A stretch of DNA of 64,000 nt. Origin: Dicyema japonicum. Lineage: Eukaryota > Dicyemida > Rhombozoa > Dicyemidae. Position numbers and translations under genes: made by a program. The stretch lies in the NCBI GenBank assembly GCA_011109175.1, contig RDEW01000003.1, positions 62,001 through 126,000 of the forward strand, read 5' to 3'. The notes under the pieces are model-generated. The model had not been told where the DNA came from. It ran no database searches and saw nothing but the letters and a program-made list of their open reading frames with translations. Below are positions 45,106 through 55,194 of the stretch, in pieces (within the stretch, counting starts at the first letter, position 1; the number at the start of each line of letters is the position of its first letter).

Positions 45106-45545
45106 TCCGAATCTTTGGCGACCCGTGCACTGTGGGGTGCATAAACATTTATAATTGAGATAAGGGCCCTCGACGTGCGTTTGACCCCAACCCATATTTG
45201 CAGTATGCTGATTCTGTCGTTAACCACTCCAACACCGATGTATCTCACGAACAAGTTTCTTGTGCACGGCAAACCCCTGTCCATAGTGTCTTGATGACGA
45301 TGATAGTAAAATGAGTCTATAGTCTCCATGTAGTTCGTCCATTCCAGCCTGTACTTTTGTCTCTTGTAGGCATCCCACGCCTGCACCATATCTTTCCAGA
45401 TCCGAATATAACAGGTTTCTTTTCCACTCTTTTCTGATCCCTCTTACATTGAAAGATGTTATTTAAGCTCCTCCAAGCGCTTTAAAAGCGTTTCAGACAT
45501 TTGTGCAATAGAGGCACGTCACCACCTCAACCAAAATGAGATCAT
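45045..45545 (-). mobile_element. LINE-X 5' end and endonuclease fragment
   Basis: Reverse strand: GGTTGAGGTGGTGACGTGCC (5' end, near 45520-45540), FNVRGIRKEWKRNLLYSDLE, VGCLQETKVQ, HYGQGFAVHKKLVREIHRCW. The same motifs as the 14.8- and 38.8-kb copies, so the same family, truncated after the first half of the endonuclease. Confidence 0.65.
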
Positions 45546-45559
45546 ATAGATGTAATTAG

Positions 45560-46540
45560 AATATGTTGGTTTATGGCTGCTGTCTCTGTGGATTATCTAT
45601 AGGCGTCTGAATGTCGGACTTCAGTGGCGAATTAATAAAGATATTCAAAATCGACCGGTCATCGAGTTTTTCTATATCATTCTGGCGTGGATGCTTCAAG
45701 AATTCAGTTCTTAATCAATAGACAATATCAAGGAAAAAAATAAGAGAAAAAATGCAAGGAAAAAATAAGGGGAAAGTCAAATAAAAAGATTAGTAGAGTT
45801 CAGCACAAGCGAAACCCCAAGTATTCATCTGTTTGTGAAAAACATGTGTTTTTTTAGCTAACTAACTACGCCTTTACAAATTACGTGAAAATCCAAATGA
45901 CCAATTTTTGTCATGAGTTAAGAGCGCGTGCCCCTGTAAAAGGTAAGGAGGGAGGAAAGTCGGCCATTAAGAAATCTCTTCTGCGACCGCCACAGCCAGG
46001 ACTTGTAGCATGTGTTCTCAATTCGGTTAACCAACTGCTATGTTGTTTGCTGAATCTTCAGCCCGCATTTGTTGGATGTTAAGATTCACTCACTTTTTCT
46101 GAAATGTTTTTATTTTTTCAAAATTTTTTCGAAGCTTCCGCAGGAGCTAGACGTGCACAAGTGTCTAGTTTTGATTTAAAGTGCTTAAGAAACTTGAAAT
46201 AAATATTTTATTATTTCATTTGTAAGAAGAGTGTTTAAATAAGCAATTTAATAAGCAGTTTTCCAACCTGGGCTGTCTCCCATTGTCCCCCATCTCCGAG
46301 ATCTCAGGTATTTTGTATTAGTCCCTAGAAATGATTAAAGTTGAAAGTTGACATTGAAAGTCAGGCTGGTTAACAGGAGTGATATTGATCGAAATTTTCA
46401 AAAGTCTTCATATCTGGTCCACTCACTTTTTCTAAAATGTTTTTAGTGTTAAAAACTTTTTTTAAAATTAAAATCCGTCCATTTATCCGCGAGTTATTGT
46501 GCCACATACAACATTGAGCTTTAATTGCTTAAAGATCTAT
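45560..46540. other. No gene seen; repeat remains
   Basis: A diverged pair near 46085-46145 and 46425-46475 shares TCACTCACTTTTTCTGAAATGTTTTTA-type sequence followed by TTTTCAAAATTTTTTC/TTAAAAACTTTTTTT, i.e. a local repeat about 340 bp apart. No coding potential recognised. Confidence 0.4.
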
Positions 46541-46549
46541 ATATGGGAT

Positions 46550-47290
46550 TTCCATTGAATTTCAATCTTTTTTGCAAACACGGAGAAAACCGTCTCCACA
46601 TCTGCGGGTCGAACCTTCCGTAAATAGGGGTTTGACGGGTACTCCTGGTTGAGAGTTCAGCAAATCCAAAAGGTCTTTAAATTCTATTTCGTTTAGGTGA
46701 AGTAAATCACCATGTCATAGGTTACTTCCAGAATCACGGGAGAGCTTGTGACAGCTATTTGCGTAAATCCAATTAAGATTTTGGGTTCCCCTTTGTTTCT
46801 CCTCTTTGAGGTGAATAAGGTGCATGTTGACTTGGCGGCTAATATTACATGATTAACACCCTTGTATAAGTGAGCGTTGGATGATACGAGATTAAATCGT
46901 CAGAAGAACAGGAGAGAATCGTCATCATTGGCCATAAGTGCAGTAACAGATTAAAGAAAGCTGGGAAGAGTGAAGAGCCTTGGGGCACTCCGATTGATTG
47001 TAATCTCGACCATGATCTGAAGTAGCCGTAACAAACTCTTTGACGACGCCACAGATGCTAGTGAAGTATATTTTGGCAGATGTTTCCTTAACACTGATTT
47101 GAAGGCCTTGTTGATATAATTATAGGCCACAACTGTTTGGATTTTGGGCGGGGCTGCATTTAAGCCGTCAACAATAAGCTGTGGTAACGTTGTTAGATGT
47201 TTTGTTGTCGATCTTCTAGGACGAGATCCATAATGGAGTGACGGAGTAATCATCAAAAAGATTAGAGGAATTCACTGAGTGACGGAGCGG
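46550..47290 (-). mobile_element. LINE reverse transcriptase fragment (Jockey/CR1-like)
   Basis: Reverse strand: YGSRPRRSTTKHLTTLPQLI, DGLNAAPPKIQTVVAYNYIN, KAFKSVLRKHL (motif A), then IGVPQGSSLFPAFFNLLL (motif B) near 46945-46995 and a decayed ADD box around 46915. Interrupted by stops. Confidence 0.65.
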
Positions 47291-47526
47291 TAGCAGATGC
47301 CTAAGTGAAATTGAGATTTATCTACCAACTCAAGGTCCCGACTGAAAAAAGTTTTGCGTATAAAAATTCAAGATACGTCACTTAACCCAATTCCTTGACC
47401 CCAATCTGTTTCTATTTCGCCAGTTGAGGGTGACAATTTCAAGTATCCAATTAAAATTATTACAAGAATGTTCGAGAATTTTTTTTAATTAGAATTTATT
47501 TTATTAAGGAAAGAAAAGAGAGTAAA

Positions 47527-48170
47527 CGGTTATATAACGGCTGCCCTGACTGCGTGGCTATTTCCTCTCATGATGGCGAGCGAGAATCGCTCAAATAACC
47601 AGCAGCGCTCACGAGGGTCTTCTGTTCGTGTAGCGATCCGATTCCTTAGGCGACTCAAGAATTCCAGCTTCGCAGGCGCAAGGGGACCAGACGTCTCAAC
47701 GGCGAGTGGAACAAACAAAAAATCCTTGGGTAGGACCGCGTACTTTTCCCGTTTCATCTTCTCGGCTTTCTTAGCGGCAGAACAGGCTCCAGAGGGACTC
47801 TGGAGTAGGTTGTAAAAGGCAAATGTGTCGGTGCAGGCAACGTCCCAGACAAGAGGTTTCCCGGCTTCAAAAGGGAAGATTGTCATCCAATCTGGTCGTT
47901 TCCCGTCCCGCCTGCAAAGACCGACTGGTTCGAGCGTGGATGGGTGTCAGGCGGCGTCCAAAGCTCGCCTAACGACTTCGTTAAAGTTCATGTGTCTGGG
48001 AAATCTTCCTGCAGGAAAAAAGGTGTAGGCCAAAACAGTGGATCTGGTCTCCGCATCAGCACGGATGTGGAACACAGACTTTTAATCTCAGTCGCAATGA
48101 GATCCCAATACGGACGCATTCATCATCCAGGAAAATACCCAGAACTCAATTGGGAATGGCGTTGAGCCAG
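47527..48170 (-). mobile_element. LINE C-terminal restriction-like endonuclease fragment
   Basis: Reverse frame 47530-47886 continues an upstream LEPVGLCRRDGKRPDWMTIF: GKPLVWDVACTDTFAFYNLL, KKAEKMKREKYAVLPKDFLF, PLAVETSGPLAPAKLEFLSR, RFSLAIMRGNSHAVRAAVI, stop. This is the PD...D-x(n) restriction-like endonuclease end of a site-specific-type LINE. The nuclease core residues RPD and WDVAC-D are in place. Sequence composition is noticeably more GC-rich than the flanks. The 28.6-kb fragment supplies the region immediately upstream in the same kind of element. Confidence 0.72.
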
Positions 48171-48461
48171 GCACCGCTTTCGGAAGACGCCCCCGACAAC
48201 AAACAGGCACAGCAATATTGGCTAGATGACACTAGCGAATTTTTGAAAGAGTTCCATGTTCGAGAATTAACAAGCCAACTAATAATTTAGCTATTCTTTC
48301 TCAAGACAGACTTATCTAAGTTTCCCAAATTTTGTGACGGCCCCAAACGCAGAGTATGATTTCTGAGTCCATCATTTCCTCTATTCACACAAGAAGGGGA
48401 ACAAGGGTTGCATCCATCTTGAGGAAGTGATTTCCTGCAACATATGTAATAATAATGATAA

Positions 48462-48672
48462 CAGCCTTTTCACGAGAGCCATAATATTTATAGCTCCGCA
48501 TAGGCAGGACACACACTTTATTTAAGTAAAGAACAGTTAATTTTAAATAATCGTAGAACCAAGAATAATCTTCACTCCTTTTTTTCTTTTTCTTGTGTGA
48601 GTGTTCTTTCTAGACAATTTAGTTCCGCAGTGATTATCCACTGATGACGGCGTCACTCGTCAAGCCCTATAT
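48462..48672 (-). repeat. SINE family A copy
   Basis: Reverse complement of 10560-10740 with few differences: TATAGCTCCGCATAGGCAGG, ACACTTTATTTAAGTAAAGA, GTGAGTGTTCTTTCTAGACA, CACTGATGACGGCGTCACTC. The tRNA-like head is missing (5' truncated). Confidence 0.85.
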
Positions 48673-48970
48673 GTGTAAGCGACCAAATTTATTGATTTTC
48701 AACTAATTTAATCGATTGTTAATAAAATGTTAAGAGCTTATACTTATTATGCAATCAATAGATAATCTAAAAGAATCAACGAACGCTCTCTACTCCATAC
48801 AATGAGGAATTTTGATAAATTTAAAAATTATGAATTAAAGTGGAAATCTCATAATTACAATAACAATTATAAAAAATATTAAATTTAATTTTTATTAAAA
48901 ATAATTTAGCGCAATAAAAAATTTATCAATATTTTATTTTGTGGTTAGAGTTTATTTAGCTATCTTAGTT

Positions 48971-49567
48971 ATGACAAAACGCTTCAAAGTAGTAGCCGTA
49001 GGAGACGGAGGTTCAGGGAAGACATGTATTCTGTCGAGATACGCTAAAGATATTTTTCCTGAGGGTTACGTGCCCACCGTTTTTGAAACTTATACAAAGT
49101 TCGTGAACGACGGCAGCGAAACTGTAAATATTTAAGATCACGATTAGTATGAGGTCACTTTGTTTGATACAGCAGGACAGGAAGATTACGACCGTCTCCG
49201 CCCCCTCTCTTACATGGATGCTGAAATCATCTTGATCTGCTATTCTGTTAACAATCAAACCTCTCTTGACAATGTGTTTGATAAATGGAATCAGGAAGTA
49301 AAGAGCTATGCTCCGAACGCCAAGATAATAATCGTGGCCACGAAGGCTGACTTGATTGAGGAAGACCAAATCCTTCATGCTAGTAATGAAAAATCTCAGG
49401 ATATTATGAGAAGGTGTGCGGCTGACGGGTAATTTGTCTCTAAATTCAGATTTATTTCTTGTTCCGCAAAAACAGGATTTCATCTTAATGAACTTTTTGA
49501 TATGGCAATTAGGCTTCACAAAACCTCTCAGAAGAGCAAACATAGTAAAATCTGTGCCGTTTTATAG
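48971..49567 (+). CDS. Rho-family small GTPase without the Rho insert
   Basis: Membrane-anchored molecular switch for the actin cytoskeleton. Start ATG 48971 ([21 protein letters not shown]): P-loop GDGGSGKT. Switch [10 protein letters not shown], switch [20 protein letters not shown], base-recognition ATKADL (T/N-K-x-D) and CSAKTG. It ends KHSKICAVL: polybasic stretch plus a CAAX box whose final Leu predicts geranylgeranylation. Introns 49124-49147 and 49429-49449. P-loop residues GS in place of AV recall RhoD/RhoF. Between the TKAD motif and SAK there are only about 25 residues where Rho/Rac/Cdc42 have about 40, so the insert helix that defines the Rho family is absent. No frame errors. Confidence 0.92.
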
Positions 49568-50030
49568 ATCTGATAATCTTAATAGCTAATAATATTTGTG
49601 TCTTGTTTTTTATTTTCTCTCATTAATGAAAATAACGGAAAATTAAGTTGTGAGGTACCCACTTTAGGTTATCCACTCAGTGAGACCACAACCTTCTTAC
49701 TGAGACCTTCACTTTTGTGGTGTCTCCCTGGAGGTGCAACGGACAATTTGACCTTCCAGATCTCTCTAGATACTTCCACAGAATCGTTTGTTTGTTCTTC
49801 CGTTGATATTCCCCTCTCGGATGCGTCATCGCGGAACTAGAATTGGGATTTGTTGACAAATGAACACACAATGATTCTTAGAAGATAGGATCATTTATAG
49901 TTTTAAGATGCTATTTTATGATGGTTTTAAATTTAGTAAAATAATCTGATATGAATCTTCTTAATTTCATATAATTTTACTTTTTGCTACTCGATCGAAG
50001 GTTTTTTTTGCCTTTGTTTCCTATCTTATC
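49568..50030. other. Intergenic, no gene seen
   Basis: The open frame 49598-49840 (+) has no recognisable motifs. The region is otherwise AT-rich. Confidence 0.4.
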
Positions 50031-50034
50031 TTGC

Positions 50035-50460
50035 TATATTGGAGTGACGTCATGCGATTTATTTGTCTTAGGTGATGCTCATGCTAGGATGACATGAAAA
50101 ATGATCATTTGTTCTCCTCAACTCCATTATAGAGGTTCACACAGCTGCAAAGACTTTTTCCTCCATTTCAACTGGTTATCAGATCGTGGCGCTTTGTGAT
50201 GCTATGTGGCTGATTGTTTAAACCTTATCTCTCTTTCCTCTGATGACGTCATTGGATCCACATTACTAAGAAGACGCTCAATACCTGATTGGCATTCAAA
50301 AGATCAAATTCTTTATTCCACCTGAAAGCAATTTCGTTTCCTGTGACGACTTGTGGAGTCGACCTCAGCAGAAAAGTCCTCTGAATCACTTTTCTTGGGT
50401 GAAGGTTCTTCTGGAACGCGTCTGGATCAAGGAATTAGTTAGTTTGTTAAAAACCATTGG
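50035..50460 (+). repeat. SINE family B-like and inverted repeat copy
   Basis: 50040-50230 resembles SINE B (TGACGTCATGCGATTTATTTGTC, ATAGAGGTTCACACAGCTGC, GATGCTATGTGGCTGATTG) and 50235-50455 is the inverse of 12755-12960. The DNA transposon begins 50 bases further on. Confidence 0.55.
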
Positions 50461-50508
50461 AATTTACAAATTGTATTAATTGAGAAATAAAATATCTATA
50501 AAATTAAT

Positions 50509-50597
50509 TGTGGCGCGCCATCCGCGTTACAAATTCTATCGTGTTACATTTTGACCTTGAAATTTTATTTTTTTGACACGAATCAACCTTGATATTC
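50509..50597 (+). repeat. Left terminal inverted repeat
   Basis: Pairs with 52368-52443. The left copy carries a seven-base T run between the two conserved blocks that is absent at the right end; otherwise the two differ by few substitutions. Confidence 0.88.
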
Positions 50598-50599
50598 AG

Positions 50600-51931
50600 A
50601 TGTTGCCGTTTTTATCAAAAATGCTACTTAAAAATTTAGTACTAACTATTGAAGAGTACAAAAATATTGTTGCTTATTTGGAAAACAATAAGATTGATGG
50701 AAGTTTAACTGGAATGAAAAAGTCCCGATTTCTAAATAAGACAAAATGTTTCTTACTAGAAGACTCTAGGCTAATAACCAATGATGGAACAAAAAATTGT
50801 AATTGCTCAAGATGATTTGGAAACTATGAAGTCTGAATGTCTGAATTTACATTTGAAAACCCATTATGGAGTAAACAAAATGAAAGAATACTCTGACAAC
50901 TATTTTTTTACTATTAAAAGATTTATCATCCGAAAAGTTTGTGCTGAATGTATGGCGTGTGCACAAAGTCAGCCGCTAAAAGCACATATTCCTTTAATAA
51001 ACATTAAAGCGAAAGCACCAAGAGAGCGTTATCAAATGGATATGGTAGATTTGAGTCGATGGTCTGAAGAAAATCATGGTCTCAAATATATTTTTAACGT
51101 AATTGATATTTATTCAAAATTTTGCTTTGCCCGAGCTACTAATTCGAAAGAAGCATTTCTAATTGCTTCTATTTAAAAAAAACATTTTTTATAATTTTGG
51201 ACCTCCTCAAATATTACAATCAGACAACGGAAAAGAATTCAAAAATGAAATAGTTACTTCATTATGCCAAGAATGCAACGTTTTACAGAAGTTTAGTCGC
51301 CCAAGGCACCCTCAATCACAGGGTCAGGTCGAAAGGTGTAACCAAACGTTAACGCGTTGGTTACAAAAAAGACTATTTGTAAAAGGAAATCACGAATGGT
51401 CTACGAGCCTCGATTCAATTGTCTATAATTATAATATAAGTGTTCATTCAGCAACAAAAAAGTCACCGTTTAGCCTATTTCACCGTATTAAAGGGTATAA
51501 TTCATTTATGCGAAATAAAAGTGACTTTAAACTTTATAATGTTTAGATATTGATAAGGATAATGAAGAAGAAATATCAAGTTTGAATAATAAAGATGACT
51601 GTGAAATAAAATCAAATGAAGGTATATAGAAAACATTTTTATTTTAGATGTTGAAATTAACAATGAACAGTATTATCAGAGAATAAAAAGAAAACGAAAT
51701 TTAAATAATGGATCAATGGAAATTGGAGATTCGGTCTTAGTAGCGAAAGACTATAATAACGATCCGAAATATAAAAAAATGAAATTGAATTCATTTTATG
51801 AAGGTTTTTTAAATTTGGTTACAATAGGATTCTTTAAGGTTGAGGAAATAATATCGGGAAACAAAGTTAGAATTAAAAATTCTGAACAAGAAAAAGAAGC
51901 GCTAAAATCCCTAATTAGAGTAATTCGTTAA
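50600..51931 (+). CDS. Integrase-like transposase with 26-bp intron
   Basis: Cuts and pastes the surrounding transposon. Start taken at ATG 50600 (MLPFLSKMLLKNL). H2C2 zinc domain: HLKTHYG ... CAECMAC. Catalytic core: RYQMDMVDLS (first D), LQSDNGKEF (second D), RHPQSQGQVERCNQTL (E). After the core the frame goes through an acidic region and, across the intron 51622-51647, into MEIGDSVLVAKDY, a C-terminal SH3-like/chromo-type fold segment, ending at 51931. Three one-base breaks, all in homopolymers: A50791-50796, A51175-51182, T51542-51544. Apart from these the protein is open from end to end, so the copy is recent or the breaks are sequence errors. Confidence 0.85.
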
Positions 51932-51972
51932 ACTTTTGTAATAAAATTGAATTTCTTTATGTTTATTTATAT

Positions 51973-52205
51973 TAGTGTCTATCAAAAAAACAGCGTCCAA
52001 AGGCCAGGGATCTAGTATCTATTAGAAGAAGAACAGCGGCCGAAGGCCGCATAGGGATCTAGTATCTATAGAAGAGAGACGGCGAAGGCCGCATAGGGAT
52101 CTAGTATCTATAGAGAAGAGACAGCCGAAGGCCGCATAGGGATCTAGTATCTATTAGAAGAAGAACAGTAACCGAAAGCCTCATAGGGATCTAGTATCTA
52201 TTGTA
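51973..52205. repeat. GC-rich tandem repeat inside the transposon
   Basis: About four and a half units of 43-48 bp, each with GGGATCTAGTATCTAT, a GAAGA-rich stretch, and a palindrome of the type GCGGCCGAAGGCCGC that can fold back on itself. Unit lengths differ by small deletions. Lies between the transposase stop and the right inverted repeat. Confidence 0.88.
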
Positions 52206-52367
52206 ATTTTAAGGGTTGAATAGATTTATTTTTATTAAATAATAACTTAATTATAAAATTAAATATTACATTAATAATATTAATAAAACAACAGCTATTT
52301 AGCCTAGTGGTTATTTAATTTTTCTAGCTGTGAATTGTGTTAAGTGGATTAATTTCAGAGGATTAAT

Positions 52368-52443
52368 ATCAAGGTTGATTGGTGTCAAATTTCAAGGTCA
52401 AAATGTAACACAATAGAATGTGTAACACGGATGGATCGCGACA
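52368..52443 (-). repeat. Right terminal inverted repeat
   Basis: Inverted copy of 50509-50597, ending in ACA before the TTAAT duplication. Confidence 0.88.
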
Positions 52444-52549
52444 TTAATTAATTAAATTAGCATGCTGAAATGCTTCTAGTGTAAATTTCAAGAGAAACTT
52501 TAGAAAACATAAAAAAATAAAGGAAATGAAGGAGGAGTTAAACATCTTA

Positions 52550-52725
52550 AGACACTTAATCGCTTTATTGACTCAAAATAAATTTTTTTGTTTTTTGAGG
52601 GAAAAAGGGACCGATCCTTCGACCTCTTCTATTTTCAGCACATTTCACGCTTAATCGCTTTATTGACTCAAAAATAAAATTTTGTTTCTTGAAGGAACAA
52701 GGGACAGATCTTTCGAAGCAAAACT
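52550..52725. repeat. Two tandem units of about 95 bp
   Basis: CTTAATCGCTTTATTGACTC followed by AAAATAAA occurs at about 52556 and 52651; each is followed by a GAAGGA/GAGGGA-type stretch and GACCGATCCTTCGA / GACAGATCTTTCGA. Confidence 0.75.
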
Positions 52726-52959
52726 TAGTGGTTGTTAATGTTTTCAAGTGACAAATTTCTTATCAACCCGGACAGTATCAACAGCCCGGACGCTATCACA
52801 CACGACATATATTATTATTCATTAATGTGTAGATTTTAAAATTTAGACTTAGTTGTATTTTTTAGTGACGATTTATCAGATTGTGACATATAATGTATGA
52901 GAAATAGGTTAGGAATGCATGATTCAATGCCATATTTGCATGGAGGTTAGATGGCTTCT

Positions 52960-53370
52960 GATCTTCAGTAGACTTGAGAGATTTTTCAGTAGATTGATTT
53001 TCTTGCATTTGTTAGCACATCTTCGGCATTTTGAGAAGGGTACACCCAGGATTGTTTAGATTTAGTGAAGTTGATTTTGGTATCATTTACCTTGAGTTCG
53101 ACTTTTACACTTCCAAGTCTTTTGTCCGAAATGAAAATTGAGGTGATGGAGTTCCTCGTAATCAATCCGTAATCGATCCAGGAGCTGTTGGTGATGCTAG
53201 GACGTTACCAGATATGTCAAACTCAAATAGCTCCATATCTGGCTGAATTGTATTAGCAGTTCCGACCTCGATCATGGATGACAAGTGTTCAACGGTCAGT
53301 CTAGTTCTGAGAAGATTTTGTTGATGAAGGAAAACAACTGTTGCACACATGGGAACCGAACATTACCATA
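52960..53370. repeat. Dispersed repeat related to 63.25 kb
   Basis: The segment near 52995-53030 (TAGATTGATTTTCTTGCATTTGTTAGCAC) resembles 63255-63290 (TAGATTGATGAAGTTGTATTTGTCAGCAC). The reverse frame 53162-53350 is open but unrecognised. Confidence 0.45.
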
Positions 53371-53929
53371 ATCTTGTTGAAAACTTTCTGAAATTTATAA
53401 ACTTTTCAGGAAGGTATGTACCCACTTCGAGGTATTTTACTTGAGTGTAGAATCAGACTATATTCCATCTGTAAGTTTTCATCGAGAATGTTATTTTAAA
53501 TGGGGTCAGTTTGCGCAGTGGTTTTATAAAGACATTTAACATTCCACAAGATACAATTTATTTAAAATTTGTTAAAAATTATCGCCAAGTGAAACAATTA
53601 CAGTATCATGTTACTGAGGTAAGCGACTATTGAAACTAGTGCTCCTCCAAACACGTAGAATCACGCACCTTGTAGGACAGTATCTTTGTTCTGGGAACGG
53701 TCTATAAGAATGAGCGTAAAGTTTAAGTGTACAAACGTCTTCTGACCATGTAAAACGCTCATAACCGTGGCCTGTCAATTTGACGTTATTGACAGAAATC
53801 CACTGCTTTTCTCTGGTGGTCTCGTTTTAATGACCGGGTTCGCCCCAATATCGTCGACTGTATAACGATCCTTTGTGCGCCCGCGGTTGCTGCCAATTAA
53901 CTATTCAGAGAAACTAAATTACAGGGTAA

Positions 53930-54600
53930 CCAGGCTGGTCCTCTTCTTTTAAATTCCCCGCTGGATTATCATATCATGCAAGATGTTTCTACTCCCATCA
54001 ATTTATAGTACCTCGAAAATTGTATCCTTGGAGAGAGCCTTGAAGACGTCATATCGAAAGTAACCTCGATTTCTGAGAATAGGATTGGTTTTGAAGTTAA
54101 CACAGAGAAATATGAAGTGGTTAACCTGACATGAAACAAATGGAAGATATTGTCCCATATGTTCGAACTACTGACCTATTCTCTCTTGAATTCCATGGAT
54201 ATGGAATAGAAAAAATCTAATATGGGAGTTGTTAATCGACAAAAAGACGTTTCTGTGAAACTCGCTGTTAAGTATCCTATTGCAGCGTATAGCCATATGA
54301 TCCACCGATTTTTTTGACTTCTTAAACTGACTAAATAGTGAATTTTTATCCGCAAAAAAAGATTCCTTTCTTGAAGAAGACAATACAGAGCCTTGGATTT
54401 CGGACTATTGTTTCCACTGACCAAGTAATCAGCGGATCCAACAACATCAATATTTTCATCCTCGCAACAATCATAAAGTAGAGCGACACTCTCCTGATAC
54501 TACCCATCAGGGATTTCTGTTGATAGTCCTTGATAGCGTTAAGGCTTACTTGGATGGGGTCCATCTTGTACTTGAAAGAAGGAGTCCTGTAATTGTGGTC
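53930..54600 (+). mobile_element. LINE RT C-terminal fragment
   Basis: ENCILGESLEDVISKVTSIS and RIGFEVNTEKYEVVNLT (54000-54130) match the RT palm/thumb boundary of LINEs (a glycine-rich DDG-LGG-type loop and a lysine-containing N-x-x-K-C/Y-E segment). Downstream sequence is too decayed to read. Confidence 0.5.
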
Positions 54601-54879
54601 ATATGTTTTTTCGACTTAAATTATATATTTCTAAAAAATGAAACTATTCACTTTCCTGAATTCAAAAAAGTTGCAGAGTACGAATTTGGAAATTTATAAA
54701 TCACACTTATCATCACTCAAAACTGAACTTCTTATTTCCTCATAAATAGTTATGCATGTAAAAACTCAAAAATAGCTTTTTCAAGTTTCTTTTGGCATAA
54801 AATTTCTACACTTTATGGGAAGTGTATGAAGAACTAAGATGATATCCAACACCCTCAAACAAGTTTTTTAAACTTTAAA

Positions 54880-55185
54880 GTGCAATTGATGCGAGGAAAA
54901 TCAGATTCGACTAAGCAGTGACCTTTTAGATCCTAGAGTCGGTAGATGGAATGAGAAAATCAAATATTTTACAGTAGCACGTGTGAAAAAGTAATAAAAA
55001 TGATAATTTGTTAGTTTAAATGTTTATTAGACGAAAGATTCAATAAAGATCTGATGCTAGAAAATTCCCCTTCGCCAGGATATTTTCTAATAGCAGTCTT
55101 AACATTTTCAAAGACCTTCCTGATTGAACGCAGGATAATAGTTGATAACACGTTAGTATTTTATTCCAAAACTCGAAAAATAAAA
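54880..55185 (+). repeat. Direct repeat, copy 1 (copy 2 at 57.54 kb)
   Basis: Shares AATCAGATTCGACTAAGC, GATGGAATGAGAAAATCAAATATTTT and GGATATTTTCTAATAGCAGT with 57540-57860 in the same order. Probably part of the LINE that follows. Confidence 0.6.
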
Positions 55186-55194
55186 AATCAATAA

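Larger units (their letters stand above)
50509..52443 (+). mobile_element. DNA transposon with long TIRs and integrase-type transposase (Ginger-like)
   Basis: 1,935-bp element. Its ends are inverted repeats of about 80 bp: the left end starts TGTGGCGCGCCATCC, the right end (reverse complement) TGTCGCGATCCATCC, and both share GTGTTACATTTTGACCTTGAA and ATCAACCTTGATATT. The 5-bp sequence TTAAT borders both sides (50504-50508 and 52444-52448), a good target-site duplication. Inside lies one gene with a retroviral/Gypsy-like integrase and no reverse transcriptase, protease or LTR. TGT...ACA ends, short duplication and integrase-like transposase fit the Ginger group. Confidence 0.88.

Noticed and set aside
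49598-49840. 80-codon open frame after the Rho GTPase
   Set aside because: No domain, no good start context, no continuation through short introns.
51973-52205. Regular repeats resembling a CRISPR array
   Set aside because: There are no unique spacers; whole units are similar throughout, and the array lies inside a eukaryotic DNA transposon.
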